A DNA stretch of 64,000 nucleotides from Akkermansiaceae bacterium (GCA_018402445.1 JAGYIT010000010.1:1-64000); one strand, 5' to 3'; positions 28,403 through 37,474 are shown, counted from the stretch's first letter. A program made the numbers and translations. Notes: generated from the letters alone by a model not told the origin.

Positions 28403-28675
28403 CATGATTACAGGTGGACGCGGAATCATCCGTTTATCAAAGGCAAATTTCAGATGCCTGAGGGTGATGGCAGGGCATTGAAGCTTTTTCGATCCTGATT
28501 TACCGACTACTGGCTGAAGGATGAATTTGCTTTTGGGGTGAAGGCCGTTAACGGAGCTGGTGGCCAGACTTACAAGCTCCCCGCAGGCACCTTTTTTATC
28601 ATCACCGGCGGAAAAATCAGCCGGATCACGACTTACTACAACCTTAGTAACTGGATCGCGCAGGTGTCGGCGTGA
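28403..28675 (+). pseudogene. NTF2-like (SnoaL-type) protein remnant
   Basis: A continuous 91-codon frame reads HDYRWTRNHPFIKGKFQMPE, then LKLFRS-stop-FTDYWLKDEFAFGVKAVNGAGG, then LPAGTFFIITGGKISRITTYYNL and ends WIAQVSA. The central GTFFxIxxGKIxRxTTYYNLxxWIxQV pattern is typical of SnoaL-like/NTF2 small hydrolase-isomerase proteins. An in-frame TGA at 28496-28498 and a stop upstream without a start codon show a decayed gene missing its N terminus. A hairpin element begins at its very last codon. Confidence 0.6.
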
Positions 28676-28835
28676 GACCTTGGACTGCTACAGCCTGCTG
28701 TAGCTTTCCGTGTGACAGCCCTGCTGTCCACGGCGGAGCACTGGGATATGGCAAGCCACACCGTGCCAATGCCGTCCGGCTCGCAGCAGGGCTGCATAGC
28801 CGAAAGCGGCAGCAGGCTGCCGCAGTCCAAGGTCT
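28675..28835. repeat. 161-bp imperfect palindrome (MITE/REP-like)
   Basis: The left end AGACCTTGGACTGC, CAGCCTGCTG, GCTTTC matches the reverse complement of the right end (AGACCTTGGACTGC, CAGCCTGCTG, GCTTTC) with only a few mismatches in roughly 37 bp, and the interior holds a second nested pair (CAGCCCTGCTGT / GCAGCAGGGCTG). The element could fold into one long hairpin. It ends 5 bp before the stop codon of the convergent SGNH hydrolase gene, so it may act as a terminator. A non-autonomous mobile element is inferred. Confidence 0.75.
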
Positions 28836-28840
28836 GAAAC

Positions 28841-29542
28841 TCAAAGGCCTGCGGCGGAAAGCGCCTTGATGATCGCATCGGCGGCGAGCTGATGGCCTCG
28901 GAGGTTCGGGTGGTTTCCCTGGCTGAGGAGATCGTTCTGCGGGGTGCCTTTCGCGAGTTCCGCGACCCATGCGGCGGAAACATCGGCGAGGATCACCTTT
29001 TCGGAAACAGCGAGCTTGCGGATCAGGGCGGCGCGCTGGGTGAGCGGGTCGGCGGGATTCGCCATATCGGCCTTCGCATCGCCGGTGGGGGTGATGAGGG
29101 CGACAGGAACGCCCGCCTCCTTCGCCGCGCGGATCATGGAAAGCCACGCGGCCTCGACCTGCTCCTCGGGCATGCGGCGGTCGTTGAGCGCGTAGTCGAT
29201 GAGGATGAGATCCGGGCGGTGCGGCAGGACATCGCGGGCGAAACGCCCGGCTCCGGTGCCACTGTTTTCACCGCCGATGGCGGTGACGATTACGTTGAGC
29301 ACGGCGTGGGGGAATTTTTCCTTCAAGCCCACGTGGACGAGATGCGGGTAGGATTCGAAGGGCCGGACATCCGGGGTCTTGTGATAACCGGCCGGCACGC
29401 TGTGGCCATGGAAGACGATGTTGACCGTGCGGTTGCCGGGCCATTTTTTCAGAAGCTCCGCGTGCAGTGGCGCGAGGACTTGCGCAGAAGCCGATGAGGC
29501 GAGCGCGACGACGGAAAACAGGGCGAGGAGAAATTTTCTCAT
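28841..29542 (-). CDS. Secreted SGNH/GDSL-type hydrolase
   Basis: After a signal peptide (MRKFLLALFSVVALASSASA) the 233-residue protein shows SGNH blocks: block I as IVFHGHSVPAGY with candidate nucleophile Ser 48 (GDS is GHS here), block II GGENSGTG, block III DYALNDRRMP and block V as QGNHPNLRGHQLAA. In block V the Asp that normally sits three residues before His is replaced by Gln, so the triad would be incomplete unless another acidic residue substitutes. The family includes esterases and carbohydrate deacetylases; substrate is unknown. It ends next to the 161-bp palindrome. Confidence 0.75.
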   Translation of the reverse strand: MRKFLLALFSVVALASSASAQVLAPLHAELLKKWPGNRTVNIVFHGHSVPAGYHKTPDVRPFESYPHLVHVGLKEKFPHAVLNVIVTAIGGENSGTGAGRFARDVLPHRPDLILIDYALNDRRMPEEQVEAAWLSMIRAAKEAGVPVALITPTGDAKADMANPADPLTQRAALIRKLAVSEKVILADVSAAWVAELAKGTPQNDLLSQGNHPNLRGHQLAADAIIKALSAAGL

Positions 29543-29557
29543 GGCCTGCAGGAACGG

Positions 29558-30067
29558 TTAGGTGGGCTGCTCCCCGCGGGCCATGACCACCTTGCCGGTG
29601 CGGACGGTCTCGATGATCTCGTATTGGGAGAACATGGTCACGGCGGCATCGACCTTCGGGCTGTCACCGGTGATCATCACGATCATGGAGGTGGGCGTGA
29701 GATCGACGGTTTTTCCGCCGAAGTGCTCGGTGATCTGGAGCGCGCCGGAGCGGTCGTCCGCCGAGCAGAGGATCTTGATGAGCACCATTTCCTTGGTGAC
29801 AGAATCATGGCTGGTGTGCTCGAAGCAATGGATCACATCGATGAGTTTCCCGACCTGCTTGATGATCTGTTCAAGGCCGGAGGGATCGCCGGAAATGCCG
29901 ATCGTCATCCGGGAAAAGGACGGATTGCGGCCCTGCGAGACGACGAGGGAGTCGATGTTGAAAGCGCGGCGTGAGAACACCTGGCAGATGCGCATCAGGA
30001 CGCCCGGCTCGTTCTTGACGAGGACGGAGAGGGTGTGGCCGTTGGAGATGGGAGCGGAGTTTGGCAT
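29558..30067 (-). CDS. ilvH: Acetolactate synthase small (regulatory) subunit
   Basis: This subunit stimulates acetolactate synthase and confers valine feedback control. The 169-residue protein has an N-terminal ACT domain (HTLSVLVKNEPGVLMRICQVFSRRAFNIDSL) and the C-terminal ALS_ss domain (ELVLIKI-like MVLIKILCSADDR, TSMIVMITGDSPKVDAAV). ATG 30067 is preferred; an upstream TTG lies within an AT-rich repeat-like spacer. It lies 44 bp after ilvB in the same operon. Confidence 0.92.
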   Translation of the reverse strand: MPNSAPISNGHTLSVLVKNEPGVLMRICQVFSRRAFNIDSLVVSQGRNPSFSRMTIGISGDPSGLEQIIKQVGKLIDVIHCFEHTSHDSVTKEMVLIKILCSADDRSGALQITEHFGGKTVDLTPTSMIVMITGDSPKVDAAVTMFSQYEIIETVRTGKVVMARGEQPT

Positions 30068-30111
30068 AACTTTCAAATTTCAAATCTCAAATTTCAATTC
30101 CTGAAGCGGGA

Positions 30112-31839
30112 TCACGTGGAGCCGGTGGGTTTGCCCATCTTGTGCTTGGGCGGCTCGGTGAGCATGTCCTCGAGGGCGGCACCCGCAGGAATCATGGGGA
30201 ACACGTTTTCATGTTTCACGCACTCCGCATGAATCAGGATGGGGCCGTCGTTGTAGGCGAGGGCTTTTTTCAACATGCGGGTGACGTCGGCGGGGCGCTT
30301 GATGTTTACGCTCGGGATGCCGTAGGCGGCGGCGAGCTTGCAAAAATCGGGGTTGCCTTCCAGATCCACGCCGGACTCGCGGTTTTCGAAAAACAGCTCC
30401 TGCCACTGCCGCACCATGCCGAGATATTTATTATCAAGAACAACGATCTTGATCGGCAGCTTGTGGATGGCGGCGGTGGAAAGCTCGAACAGGGTCATCT
30501 GGAAACCGCCGTCGCCGGAGATCGAGATTACCATTTTGTCCGGACAGGCGAGCTGTGCGCCGATGGCCGCCGGGAAACCGAAGCCCATGGTGCCCGCGCC
30601 GCCGGAGGAGAGCCAGTGGTAGGACTCGTGGTTCTTGTAGAACTGCGCCGCCCACATTTGGTGCTGGCCCACGTCAGTGGAAACGATGGCTTTCCCTTCT
30701 GTTAGTTCGTAAAGCTCGTCGATGACCTGCTGCATGCGGAGGCCGCCCTGCTTCTTGTAGGAAAGCGGGAATTTCTTCTTGTAGCCGTCGAGCTTAGTGA
30801 GCCACTCGGTGGTCGGCAGCGGCTTGATGTGCTTGTTCAACGAGGCGAGCGCGGCCTTCGCGTCGCCGACGATCTGCACGTGCGGGCGGATCATCTTGTC
30901 CATTTCGGCGTGGTCGATGTCGATGTGAATGATCTTCGCGGTGGCGCAGAAGCGGTGCGGCTGGCCGATGATGCGGTCGTCGAAACGGGAACCGACGTTG
31001 ATGAGCAGGTCGCACTCGACCATCGCCTTGTTCGCGTAGGCGGTGCCGTGCATCCCGAGCATTCCGAGGGAGAGGGCGTGCGTTTCCGGGAAAACACCCT
31101 TGCCGAGAAGCGTGGAGGTCACCGGGCAACCCAGGGTCTCCGCGAGTTGCATCAGCTCCTTGTCGGCGCGGGAAATCATCGTTCCCTGGCCGGCTAGGAT
31201 CACCGGTCGCTGCGCCTGGGCGATCATTTCGGCGGCCGTTTGCACCGCCGCTTCATCAATGTCGAAGGCGGACTCGGGATTGTAGCCGGGAAGGTCGAAG
31301 GGCGGGTTGAGGTCGCCGGTGAACGGGCCTTGTGAAATGTCTTTCGGGATATCGATCAGCACGGGGCCGGGGCGGCCGGTGGTGGCGATGTGATAGGCTT
31401 CGCGGGCGACGCGGGGCAGATCGTTGGATTTCCTGACGAGGTAGTTGTGCTTCACCACGGGGATCGTGATGCCGAAAATGTCGGCCTCCTGAAACGCGTC
31501 CTTCCCGAGCATCCATGTCACCTGTTGGCCGCAGAGCACGATCATCGGCACGGAATCCATCATCGCGGTCATCAGGCCGGTGACGGTGTTGCCGGCGCCG
31601 GGGCCCGATGTCACAAGCACGGCGGCGGGCTTGCCGGTGGCGCGGGCGTAACCATCCGCCATGTGAACGGCTCCCTGCTCGTGGCGGACGAGGATGAACT
31701 TCATCTTCGTCTTCACCGTTTCGAGGGCATCGAAAATCGGGATCGCCGCACCGCCGGAGTATCCGAAGATGTATTCGATCCCCAGATCGTCGAGCGTCGT
31801 GATGAGGGCTTGTGCGCCGTCGAGTTGTTGCTTGCTCAT
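30112..31839 (-). CDS. ilvB: Acetolactate synthase large subunit
   Basis: The thiamine-diphosphate enzyme joins two pyruvates (or pyruvate and 2-oxobutyrate) for valine, leucine and isoleucine synthesis. The 575-residue protein contains the catalytic Glu 54 in [25 protein letters not shown], and the ThDP-Mg motif [10 protein letters not shown] ... VVLDN. Length and motifs fit IlvB. ATG 31839 ([12 protein letters not shown]) is the family-like start; the open frame extends further upstream without homology. It is the first gene of ilvBH; the 150 bp before it hold no recognisable leader peptide. Confidence 0.95.
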   Translation of the reverse strand: MSKQQLDGAQALITTLDDLGIEYIFGYSGGAAIPIFDALETVKTKMKFILVRHEQGAVHMADGYARATGKPAAVLVTSGPGAGNTVTGLMTAMMDSVPMIVLCGQQVTWMLGKDAFQEADIFGITIPVVKHNYLVRKSNDLPRVAREAYHIATTGRPGPVLIDIPKDISQGPFTGDLNPPFDLPGYNPESAFDIDEAAVQTAAEMIAQAQRPVILAGQGTMISRADKELMQLAETLGCPVTSTLLGKGVFPETHALSLGMLGMHGTAYANKAMVECDLLINVGSRFDDRIIGQPHRFCATAKIIHIDIDHAEMDKMIRPHVQIVGDAKAALASLNKHIKPLPTTEWLTKLDGYKKKFPLSYKKQGGLRMQQVIDELYELTEGKAIVSTDVGQHQMWAAQFYKNHESYHWLSSGGAGTMGFGFPAAIGAQLACPDKMVISISGDGGFQMTLFELSTAAIHKLPIKIVVLDNKYLGMVRQWQELFFENRESGVDLEGNPDFCKLAAAYGIPSVNIKRPADVTRMLKKALAYNDGPILIHAECVKHENVFPMIPAGAALEDMLTEPPKHKMGKPTGST

Positions 31840-31995
31840 AAAAATCGGGGTTGGGGCACGCAACATGGGTGATTTCACGCAGAAGACAACTCGAAAGATT
31901 GGGTAAATTTCAACAAGCGGCGATTTTTCACTTCCTTGCGATCCTGAAAATTCACCTTTTCCGGACAACAGTGCGGATTTCACTGCGGCTTTGAC

Positions 31996-32094
31996 ATGCG
32001 AATTCGTTTCGATTACGTGAAGGGCGGGGACGTGGCGAAAACCGTCGAGGCGATGAAAAACGATCTCGCGACGGTGCGGAAATGGCTGGGATAA
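31996..32094 (+). CDS. Possible 32-aa peptide or gene tail
   Basis: A short frame encodes [20 protein letters not shown] and then [12 protein letters not shown]. The amphipathic pattern looks like true protein sequence, perhaps the C-terminal helices of a larger protein whose front was lost, but I cannot name a family. It lies divergently upstream of ilvB. Confidence 0.25.
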   Translation: MRIRFDYVKGGDVAKTVEAMKNDLATVRKWLG

Positions 32095-32413
32095 ACCTAG
32101 AATCCGTAGTGGGAAAGAGGATGAGAGGCGCAAGTGGGGTCAAGTAACGGCTGATGAGGTGGTTTGGGTGGGGTCAAACAGCAGCCACGGAGAAGCTTTG
32201 CCCATACTCAAGCTCAACTGCAGCGCAGTATGGCTCCGCCCTCTTCAAGCCACTGGTAGGCTTGCTTCAGGAAGCTGGCGAACTTGCTTCCAACCGCCAG
32301 TTTGGATTTGCCCTGACAGGCGTCCTAGCGGACGGCGGTGTTCGCCTTTTTTACGTTGGCGGTGAGTAACCGGATGGACTAAGTGAAGGGTGCGAAGCGT
32401 AAGCCGCATCCGA
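32095..32413. other. Intergenic stretch, no supported gene
   Basis: Two overlapping plus-strand frames of 68 and 71 codons exist here, but neither has family features or a convincing start. No strong promoter, terminator or structured RNA was recognised. The stretch ends at the stop codon of the M24 peptidase. Confidence 0.4.
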
Positions 32414-33613
32414 TCACGGAATCTCCCACTTGTAGGGAGCACGGGAAATCAGTTCGCAGCCGCCCGGGACGACATGCACCACATCCTCGATGCGGCAGCC
32501 ACCCAGCCCCGGGTAATAGAGGCCGGGTTCGACGGTCAACACCATCCCTTCGCGGATCTTGAACGGAGCCTTTGAGCGCATGATGGGTTGCTCGTGGATT
32601 TCCAGTCCCACGCCGTGGCCAAGCGCATGGAAAAAGCCTTTGGGTTCCTTGCAGTCCCGCGCCGTCTCGTAGCCCTCCTTGTCGAAGAACGCCTGCACGG
32701 CATCGTGAACCTTGCCGCCGCTGATCCCCGGTTTGATCATGTCGATCGCCAGCTTGTGCGCCTGTTTCACCGTGCGCACCAGGCGCCGCTGGGCGTCACT
32801 GGCACGGCCTTTCAGGTATGTCCGGGTCATGTCGCCCCAATAGCCGTCCTCGATGCGCCGTGGGAAAATATCCACCACGATCAACTCGCCCGCACGCAAC
32901 GGGCCGTGGCCGACACAGTGGTTGTCCACGGCCTGGTCACCGGGTGCGGCGATGGTGTGCAGGGCCACCGCACCGGCATCGAGCACCGCATGGCCGATGA
33001 GCGCGCGCAGGCGCTCGGCGGTCAGGACGGTGCCGCCGTGGAAAAGCTTGCCGCCGCGGATCTCCGATTCGGCCAGCGTTTTCGCCACGATGCGGAAGCC
33101 CGCCTCGCTGGCCTTGTTGCCCTTGCGCAGCGCCTCCACTTCGGCGGCGGTCTTGATCTGCCGCTCGGGGAAAAGCCCGCCGTCCGCCGCGATTTCCAAA
33201 ATCATGCCCGCGTCCCTGAGCTTGCGGGCGAGGCCGACAGGAAACCGCGACCCCACCCGAAATGTCGGTATGCCGTGGATTTCCGCCAAATGGAGCGCCA
33301 TCTGATGGATTTCCGGCCGCTTGCCTTTTGGCAAACTGAAGCGCTTCGCCGCGCCTTCCCGGACATCCTCGAGCAGCAGGACTTCGTCGAACACGGACTC
33401 CTTGACCATGCGGCCGTATTCCCCGGCGCTGATCACGGCCACACGCCTGCCGCCCACTGTGAAGGCGAGATACGGATCGAAGGCCTGGAACCGGCTGAAA
33501 TACAGCATGTCCGGATCGCTGGCCTCGGCATGGAACAGAATGGATGGCGCGCGCAGTGCTTGAGGCTTGCGTGTCGCCGGGCCGGAGCGGGCTTCTTGCT
33601 TGAAGTGGTTCAT
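32414..33613 (-). CDS. M24-family Xaa-Pro peptidase-like protein
   Basis: The 399-residue protein has an N-terminal creatinase-like domain (about 1-160) and a pita-bread metallopeptidase domain with the five metal ligands: Asp in IVVDIFPRR, Asp in YWGDMTRTY, His in FFHALGHGVGLEIHE, Glu in LTVEPGLYYPG and Glu in CRIEDVVHVV. It should remove or process N-terminal residues next to proline in the cytoplasm; prolidase versus aminopeptidase P cannot be decided. ATG 33613 (MNHFKQEARSG) is preferred to the longer frame starting at 33730. Confidence 0.85.
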   Translation of the reverse strand: MNHFKQEARSGPATRKPQALRAPSILFHAEASDPDMLYFSRFQAFDPYLAFTVGGRRVAVISAGEYGRMVKESVFDEVLLLEDVREGAAKRFSLPKGKRPEIHQMALHLAEIHGIPTFRVGSRFPVGLARKLRDAGMILEIAADGGLFPERQIKTAAEVEALRKGNKASEAGFRIVAKTLAESEIRGGKLFHGGTVLTAERLRALIGHAVLDAGAVALHTIAAPGDQAVDNHCVGHGPLRAGELIVVDIFPRRIEDGYWGDMTRTYLKGRASDAQRRLVRTVKQAHKLAIDMIKPGISGGKVHDAVQAFFDKEGYETARDCKEPKGFFHALGHGVGLEIHEQPIMRSKAPFKIREGMVLTVEPGLYYPGLGGCRIEDVVHVVPGGCELISRAPYKWEIP

Positions 33614-33943
33614 GATGTTCGCGTCCTTTTTGTTATCCGGCGGGCATCGGAAAAATCGCGGACGCAGAACCCTTAGCTTGCCGCCCGGGATTCGGGAAGC
33701 CGGAAAGACGCCCGGAAGGTGATACCCCATATCAAATTTCCAAGTTCATTTCCCCATCACTCCTTCGAAGCTCCAAGATCCTTGTGTCTTTCGATGATTT
33801 CGAGAGCGCGTTTGGCTTCCGCGGACTTGAGGTTGCTGATCGGGCGGGGTCCCCTCCCAGCGTCCTTTGCCGGCGTAGTTCTCGGCTTCCCTCTCGGAAT
33901 CCGAATTCCTCGTCTCCTTTGCCCATCGCCTCGGAAAGACGGC
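33614..33943. other. Intergenic stretch with overlapping short frames
   Basis: Both strands have open frames of 60-80 codons here, none recognisable. A minus-strand frame ending LKSAEAKRALEIIERHKDLG could be a residue of a small gene, but there is no family match I can name. The promoter of the M24 peptidase should be in the first part. Confidence 0.3.
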
Positions 33944-34114
33944 GTGAACGTCACCTTTCAGAGGCTCGCCAACCGCGAGGTCAACGAGATCTGCGAATAT
34001 TACGACGGCAAATTGCGGGGACTTCGTGATCGCGAAGACGCTGCGGATATTGAGCGGGAAGCATTCACGCCGGGATACAGGCCTTGGAGCAGGGCGGAAG
34101 TAATGACCGCCTAG
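33944..34114 (+). pseudogene. RelE/ParE-like toxin fragment
   Basis: From GTG 33944 the frame encodes VTFQRLANREVNEICEYYDG, which matches the N-terminal helices of ParE/RelE toxins, then GLRDREDAADIEREAFTPGY RPW, which resembles a later part (the xNPEAFxPGYR segment) with about 25 residues missing between them. The 56-residue product is too short for a working toxin (about 95 residues) and has no antitoxin gene next to it. Internal deletion and decay are inferred. Confidence 0.45.
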
Positions 34115-34129
34115 CGGTCGACACCCTAA

Positions 34130-35104
34130 TCACGCAGCCGTGATCACCTTGAATCCACCCGTTTCCGCAAGAAGGCGGGGGCGTAGCCCCAAAGAGACCA
34201 GGTGCGCCTCGTAGGGGAGCTGGCGGTTGGCGACGAGGTGGAGGCTGCCGCCGCGTTTCAGCGAGCGGGCGGCGGTGGTGAGGAAAGCATGGCCGAGGCC
34301 GATGTCACGCGCTTGGCCAGTGTGGAAGGGCGGGTTGGTGAGGATGTGGTCGTATTTCCCCGGTAGGCCGGTGGTGACGTCGTGCCAGTGGAATTCCGCC
34401 GGGCCGGTGACGTTTTTGCGGGCGCAGGCGAGGGCGCGGGAATCTGCCTCGAAGAGATCGATGCGGGAAATGTTCGGGCATTTCGCCAAGGCGGCATGGC
34501 TGAGGAAACCCCAGCCGGCGCCCAGATCCGCGACCTCACCGCGCAGGGAGGCGGGGAGGTGTTCCGCGAGGAGGGCGGAGCCGGGATCGGTGTGATCCGC
34601 GCTGAACACGCCGGGAACTACGGTGAATGTAGTATCCGGGATGAGGCGGGGTTCGGAAAGCCTGCGCCACGCGGTGAGGGCGGCGTCATCCCATGGTTGC
34701 GTGTTCTCGACCGCAAAAGCGCGGCACTTGTTTTTGGAAACGGACAAGAGGAGAGGGGAGGCCTTGGCTAGCTCTTTCTCGAAACGGGCGGCCCCCGCCG
34801 TGTTCGCGAGCGCGGCGATGAGCATGCCCCCCGGCGCGAGGAAATCATGGGCGCGGGCGAATCCGGCGAGGGTCTCTTCCTTGGATTTCCCGGGGAGAAA
34901 AAGCACGGTGGCGAATTTCCCCTGTGGTCCATCGGTCAGCGCCATCCCGGCGGCCGCGCAAAGATCGGCCAGCGGTTTCAGAGGCTGCCAGGCGGTGGCG
35001 CGGAGGAGGTCCGGATGCGGCTCCGCGCCGAGGAACAGAGCGCGCGCGGCGGGATCGCCATGTTCCCGGTAGGCGAGGGCGAGGGTTGCGAGGGCGGGGT
35101 TCAT
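34130..35104 (-). CDS. rsmC: 16S rRNA guanine-N2 methyltransferase, RsmC-type
   Basis: RsmC-type enzymes methylate N2 of a guanine in 16S rRNA (G1207 in E. coli). The 324-residue protein has a pseudo-methyltransferase N-terminal half and a C-terminal catalytic domain with GVFSADHTDPGSALL, the SAM loop VADLGAGWGFLS, the NPPFHTG active site and the VANRQLPYE segment, ending in FKVI as in RsmC/RlmG. Divergent from hom, with about 200 bp between the starts. RlmG is the main alternative, but the length and the NPPFHTG context favour RsmC. Confidence 0.85.
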   Translation of the reverse strand: MNPALATLALAYREHGDPAARALFLGAEPHPDLLRATAWQPLKPLADLCAAAGMALTDGPQGKFATVLFLPGKSKEETLAGFARAHDFLAPGGMLIAALANTAGAARFEKELAKASPLLLSVSKNKCRAFAVENTQPWDDAALTAWRRLSEPRLIPDTTFTVVPGVFSADHTDPGSALLAEHLPASLRGEVADLGAGWGFLSHAALAKCPNISRIDLFEADSRALACARKNVTGPAEFHWHDVTTGLPGKYDHILTNPPFHTGQARDIGLGHAFLTTAARSLKRGGSLHLVANRQLPYEAHLVSLGLRPRLLAETGGFKVITAA

Positions 35105-35308
35105 GGCTTGTGGCTGCGGAGAGCATCTCCGGTCGCATCGGAGGCGGCGAGCGGGAACTGCTCCTTCAGAGCAAAGGCTTCATAGCGCCCGGGGCGGGCA
35201 TGCTCCGTAGGGCAGGGGAGGTTTCCACGGGCATCCGAAACCCGAAAGCAGCCCTCTTCCTCAAAATTGAAGTTTGAGGTTTAAGGTTTATGGTTTCACC
35301 CTCCCCGC

Positions 35309-36634
35309 GTGAGCAACTGCAACAAATTGGGAATCGGCCTCGCGGGCTTCGGCACCGTCGGCTCCGGCGTATGGAACACCCTTGAGAAAAACGGCGAGCT
35401 GATCTCCGACCGCACCGCCAAGGGCGTTTCCCTCGGAATCACGAAAATCCTCGTCCGCGACCTCGCCAAAACCCGCGCCACCACCTCCGCCGTCCCCCCG
35501 GAAATCCTCACCACCGACTGGCGCGCCCTCGTCAACGATCCCGCCGTCGATATCGTCGTCGAGCTGATCGGCGGCACCACCGACGCCTTCGAAATTGTCG
35601 TCGCGGCGCTACTTGCGAAAAAACCCGTCGTCACCGGCAACAAGGCTCTGCTCGCCGAGCGTGGTATCGAGCTGTTCGCGATTTCCCGGAAAATGGAGAC
35701 CCCGATCTTCTTCGAGGCTGCCATCGCGGGCGGCATCCCCATCGTCAAGACCGTCCAAGACTCCTTCATCGGCAACCACATCCACTCCTTCACCGGCATC
35801 ATCAACGGCACCTCAAACTACATCCTCGAGCAGATGACCCTGCGCGGTATCGACTACGCCACCGCCCTCCAGGAAGCCCAGGAACTCGGCTACGCGGAGG
35901 CCGATCCCGCCCTCGACGTCAACGGCTGGGACGCCGCCCACAAGGCCATCCTCCTCGCCACCCTCGCCTATGGTTTTCCCATCGATCCGGCCAAAGTCCA
36001 CGTCTCTGGCATCGAGCAAGTCCGTCCCACGGACATCCAGTTCGCGAAATCCCTCGGCTATGTGATCAAGCTGCTCGCCATCGTCCGCGAGCGCGACGGC
36101 GGCGCGGTCGAGCTCCGCGTCCAGCCGTCCTTCATTTCCCAGAAACACATCCTCGCCTCCGTCCACGGCGTCTTCAACGCCGTCTCGGTCAACGCCGACG
36201 CCGCCGGCGAATCCCTTTTCTACGGCCGCGGCGCAGGCCAAGGCCCCACGTCCTCCTCTGTCGTCGCCGATCTCGTCGAGGCCGCCCGCGACCTCGCCCA
36301 CACTGCTCGCCACCGCGGTTTCCTGCCCTACCGGGAAACCGGAACCCTCGTCCCCATCGAGGAAACCACCACCGCCTACTATGTCCGCTTCGATGTCACC
36401 GACCGCCCCGGCGTCGTCGCGGAAATCGCCACCGTCCTCGCCAATCACCGCATCGGCATCTCCGGCACCCACTCCCCCATCGACGCCTCCAACCCCGACG
36501 CCGAATTCGTCGATATGGTCTTCCTCCTCCACTCCTGCCCCTTCGGAAAACTCACCGCCGCCCTCGCCGAAATCGAAGCCCTCGATTGCATCAACTCCCA
36601 ACCCGTCGTCTTCCGTATCGAGAATTTAGGTTAG
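35309..36634 (+). CDS. hom: Homoserine dehydrogenase
   Basis: The enzyme reduces aspartate semialdehyde to homoserine for threonine and methionine synthesis. The 441-residue protein has the NAD(P) loop GLAGFGTVGSGV, TGNKALLAE, the substrate region GIINGTSNYIL and EADPALDVNGWDAAHK with catalytic Asp and Lys, and a C-terminal ACT domain (FDVTDRPGVVAEIATVLANH) for feedback control. Translation starts with GTG at 35309. Monofunctional (no aspartokinase part). An AT-rich FTTT-like tract lies just upstream of the start; no riboswitch was recognised. Confidence 0.95.
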   Translation: MSNCNKLGIGLAGFGTVGSGVWNTLEKNGELISDRTAKGVSLGITKILVRDLAKTRATTSAVPPEILTTDWRALVNDPAVDIVVELIGGTTDAFEIVVAALLAKKPVVTGNKALLAERGIELFAISRKMETPIFFEAAIAGGIPIVKTVQDSFIGNHIHSFTGIINGTSNYILEQMTLRGIDYATALQEAQELGYAEADPALDVNGWDAAHKAILLATLAYGFPIDPAKVHVSGIEQVRPTDIQFAKSLGYVIKLLAIVRERDGGAVELRVQPSFISQKHILASVHGVFNAVSVNADAAGESLFYGRGAGQGPTSSSVVADLVEAARDLAHTARHRGFLPYRETGTLVPIEETTTAYYVRFDVTDRPGVVAEIATVLANHRIGISGTHSPIDASNPDAEFVDMVFLLHSCPFGKLTAALAEIEALDCINSQPVVFRIENLG

Positions 36635-36641
36635 CCAATTT

Positions 36642-36855
36642 TTCACCGCAGAGACGCAGAGGCCGCAAAGGATCGCAGAGCAAAGAGTTCAAACCACAGA
36701 GACTCAAATGTTGAGAAAGCCAGTTCAGAATCAATTTGCAACATCTAATCAAAACCTCTGTGTCCGCCGTGCTCTCCGTGGTTAAAAATTCCAAAACCCA
36801 AGTCTTCCTCAGCGTCCCTCAGCGGCCTCTGCGCCTCCGCGGTGAAACTCTTACC
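36642..36855. repeat. Inverted-repeat element of the CACCGCAGAG family
   Basis: The arm TTTTTCACCGCAGAGACGCAGAGG (here given by its first part, TTCACCGCAGAGACGCAGAG) at 36642 faces its complement near 36815-36850 (CTCTGCGCCTCCGCGGTGAA), with an inner ACCACGGAGAGCACGG type repeat between. It belongs to the family of the 252-bp elements at 40469 and 45578. The element fills most of the gap between hom and the TA pair and could fold as a long hairpin. Confidence 0.65.
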
Positions 36856-36879
36856 ACAGAAAGCCCTGAATGAGCATCT

Positions 36880-36908
36880 TTGACACCCGCACCGATCCCC
36901 GCTAGACT
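36880..36908 (+). promoter_or_regulatory. Sigma-70 promoter of toxin-antitoxin pair
   Basis: TTGACA (36880-36885), a 17-bp spacer and TAGACT (36903-36908) form a near-consensus promoter. The antitoxin ATG is at 36917, so transcription should begin within one or two bases of the start codon and the mRNA would be leaderless. Confidence 0.6.
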
Positions 36909-36916
36909 CCCAAGCC

Positions 36917-37141
36917 ATGGAAGCGTCTCTCTCACCGGAAATGAACGGCTGCGTCACGCAGATCACATCCCACCTCCTAAAGCTTGAGCGCGATCAACAG
37001 ATCATCGTCCTCAGCCAAGTGAATGATCGCCTCGAAGACCTGCAGGCGCTTGAAATCTGGGAGCGCATCAAAACAGGAGAGGAGCAAACCGTCGATCACG
37101 ACAAGATGATGGCCACCTTGCGGGAGCGGTATGACCTTTAA
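36917..37141 (+). CDS. Probable type II antitoxin
   Basis: The 74-residue protein is mostly helical and acidic (LLKLERDQQIIVLSQVNDRLEDLQALEIWERIKTGEEQTVDHDKMM), with the features of a RelB-like or addiction-module antitoxin whose C terminus wraps around the toxin. It overlaps the toxin gene by 11 bp and has a strong, apparently leaderless promoter. Family identity rests mainly on its context with the RelE/ParE-like toxin. Confidence 0.65.
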   Translation: MEASLSPEMNGCVTQITSHLLKLERDQQIIVLSQVNDRLEDLQALEIWERIKTGEEQTVDHDKMMATLRERYDL

Positions 37142-37409
37142 GCCTTCGGCCACCTATCAGAGGAATCTTCGGAACATCCTGGATTACTACACCTCCGTAG
37201 ATCCCAAATTGGGCAAGAGCATACTCGACCACCTTGACCGGATGAAAACCCACCTAACCGGCTTTCCGGAAGCTTGCCCGCTTACCTCAGCTCCACCTGT
37301 ACGCAAGTTCCTGCTCCCGAAGTTCCCCATCCGAATTCGTTATGTGTTCGAAAAAGACACCATCTTTCTGATCTCCGCCGAGCATACAAAACAAGACAAA
37401 CCCCTCTAA
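37131..37409 (+). CDS. RelE/ParE-family toxin
   Basis: The 92-residue protein begins FKPSATYQRNLRNILDYYTSVDPKLGKSILDHLD and continues VRKFLLPKFPIRIRYVFEKDTIFLISAEHTKQDKP, the ParE/RelE fold with its helical hairpin followed by a beta sheet; the FPIRIRYVFE strand and a C-terminal His are typical of ParE-like members (YVVLYRV, ILxVxH). The target, gyrase or ribosome, cannot be decided. It is translated by overlap with the antitoxin and followed by gatB after 65 bp. Confidence 0.8.
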   Translation: MTFKPSATYQRNLRNILDYYTSVDPKLGKSILDHLDRMKTHLTGFPEACPLTSAPPVRKFLLPKFPIRIRYVFEKDTIFLISAEHTKQDKPL

Positions 37410-37474
37410 CTTTCCCCTTTCATCATTTGCGAAAATTCGCGTCCATTCGCGGTTAAATTCTTCCCTCTTCACCC

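Noticed and set aside
30112..32133. Extended N terminus of IlvB
   Set aside because: The first 98 codons of the open frame have no homology-like features; ATG 31839 gives the standard IlvB start.
35105..35308. Riboswitch before hom
   Set aside because: A few short GC stems can be drawn, but no conserved core of a SAM, lysine or other known riboswitch could be recognised.
36642..36855. CRISPR or tRNA-like structure between hom and the TA pair
   Set aside because: There are only two facing arms and no regular spacer units or cloverleaf; it fits a foldback element.
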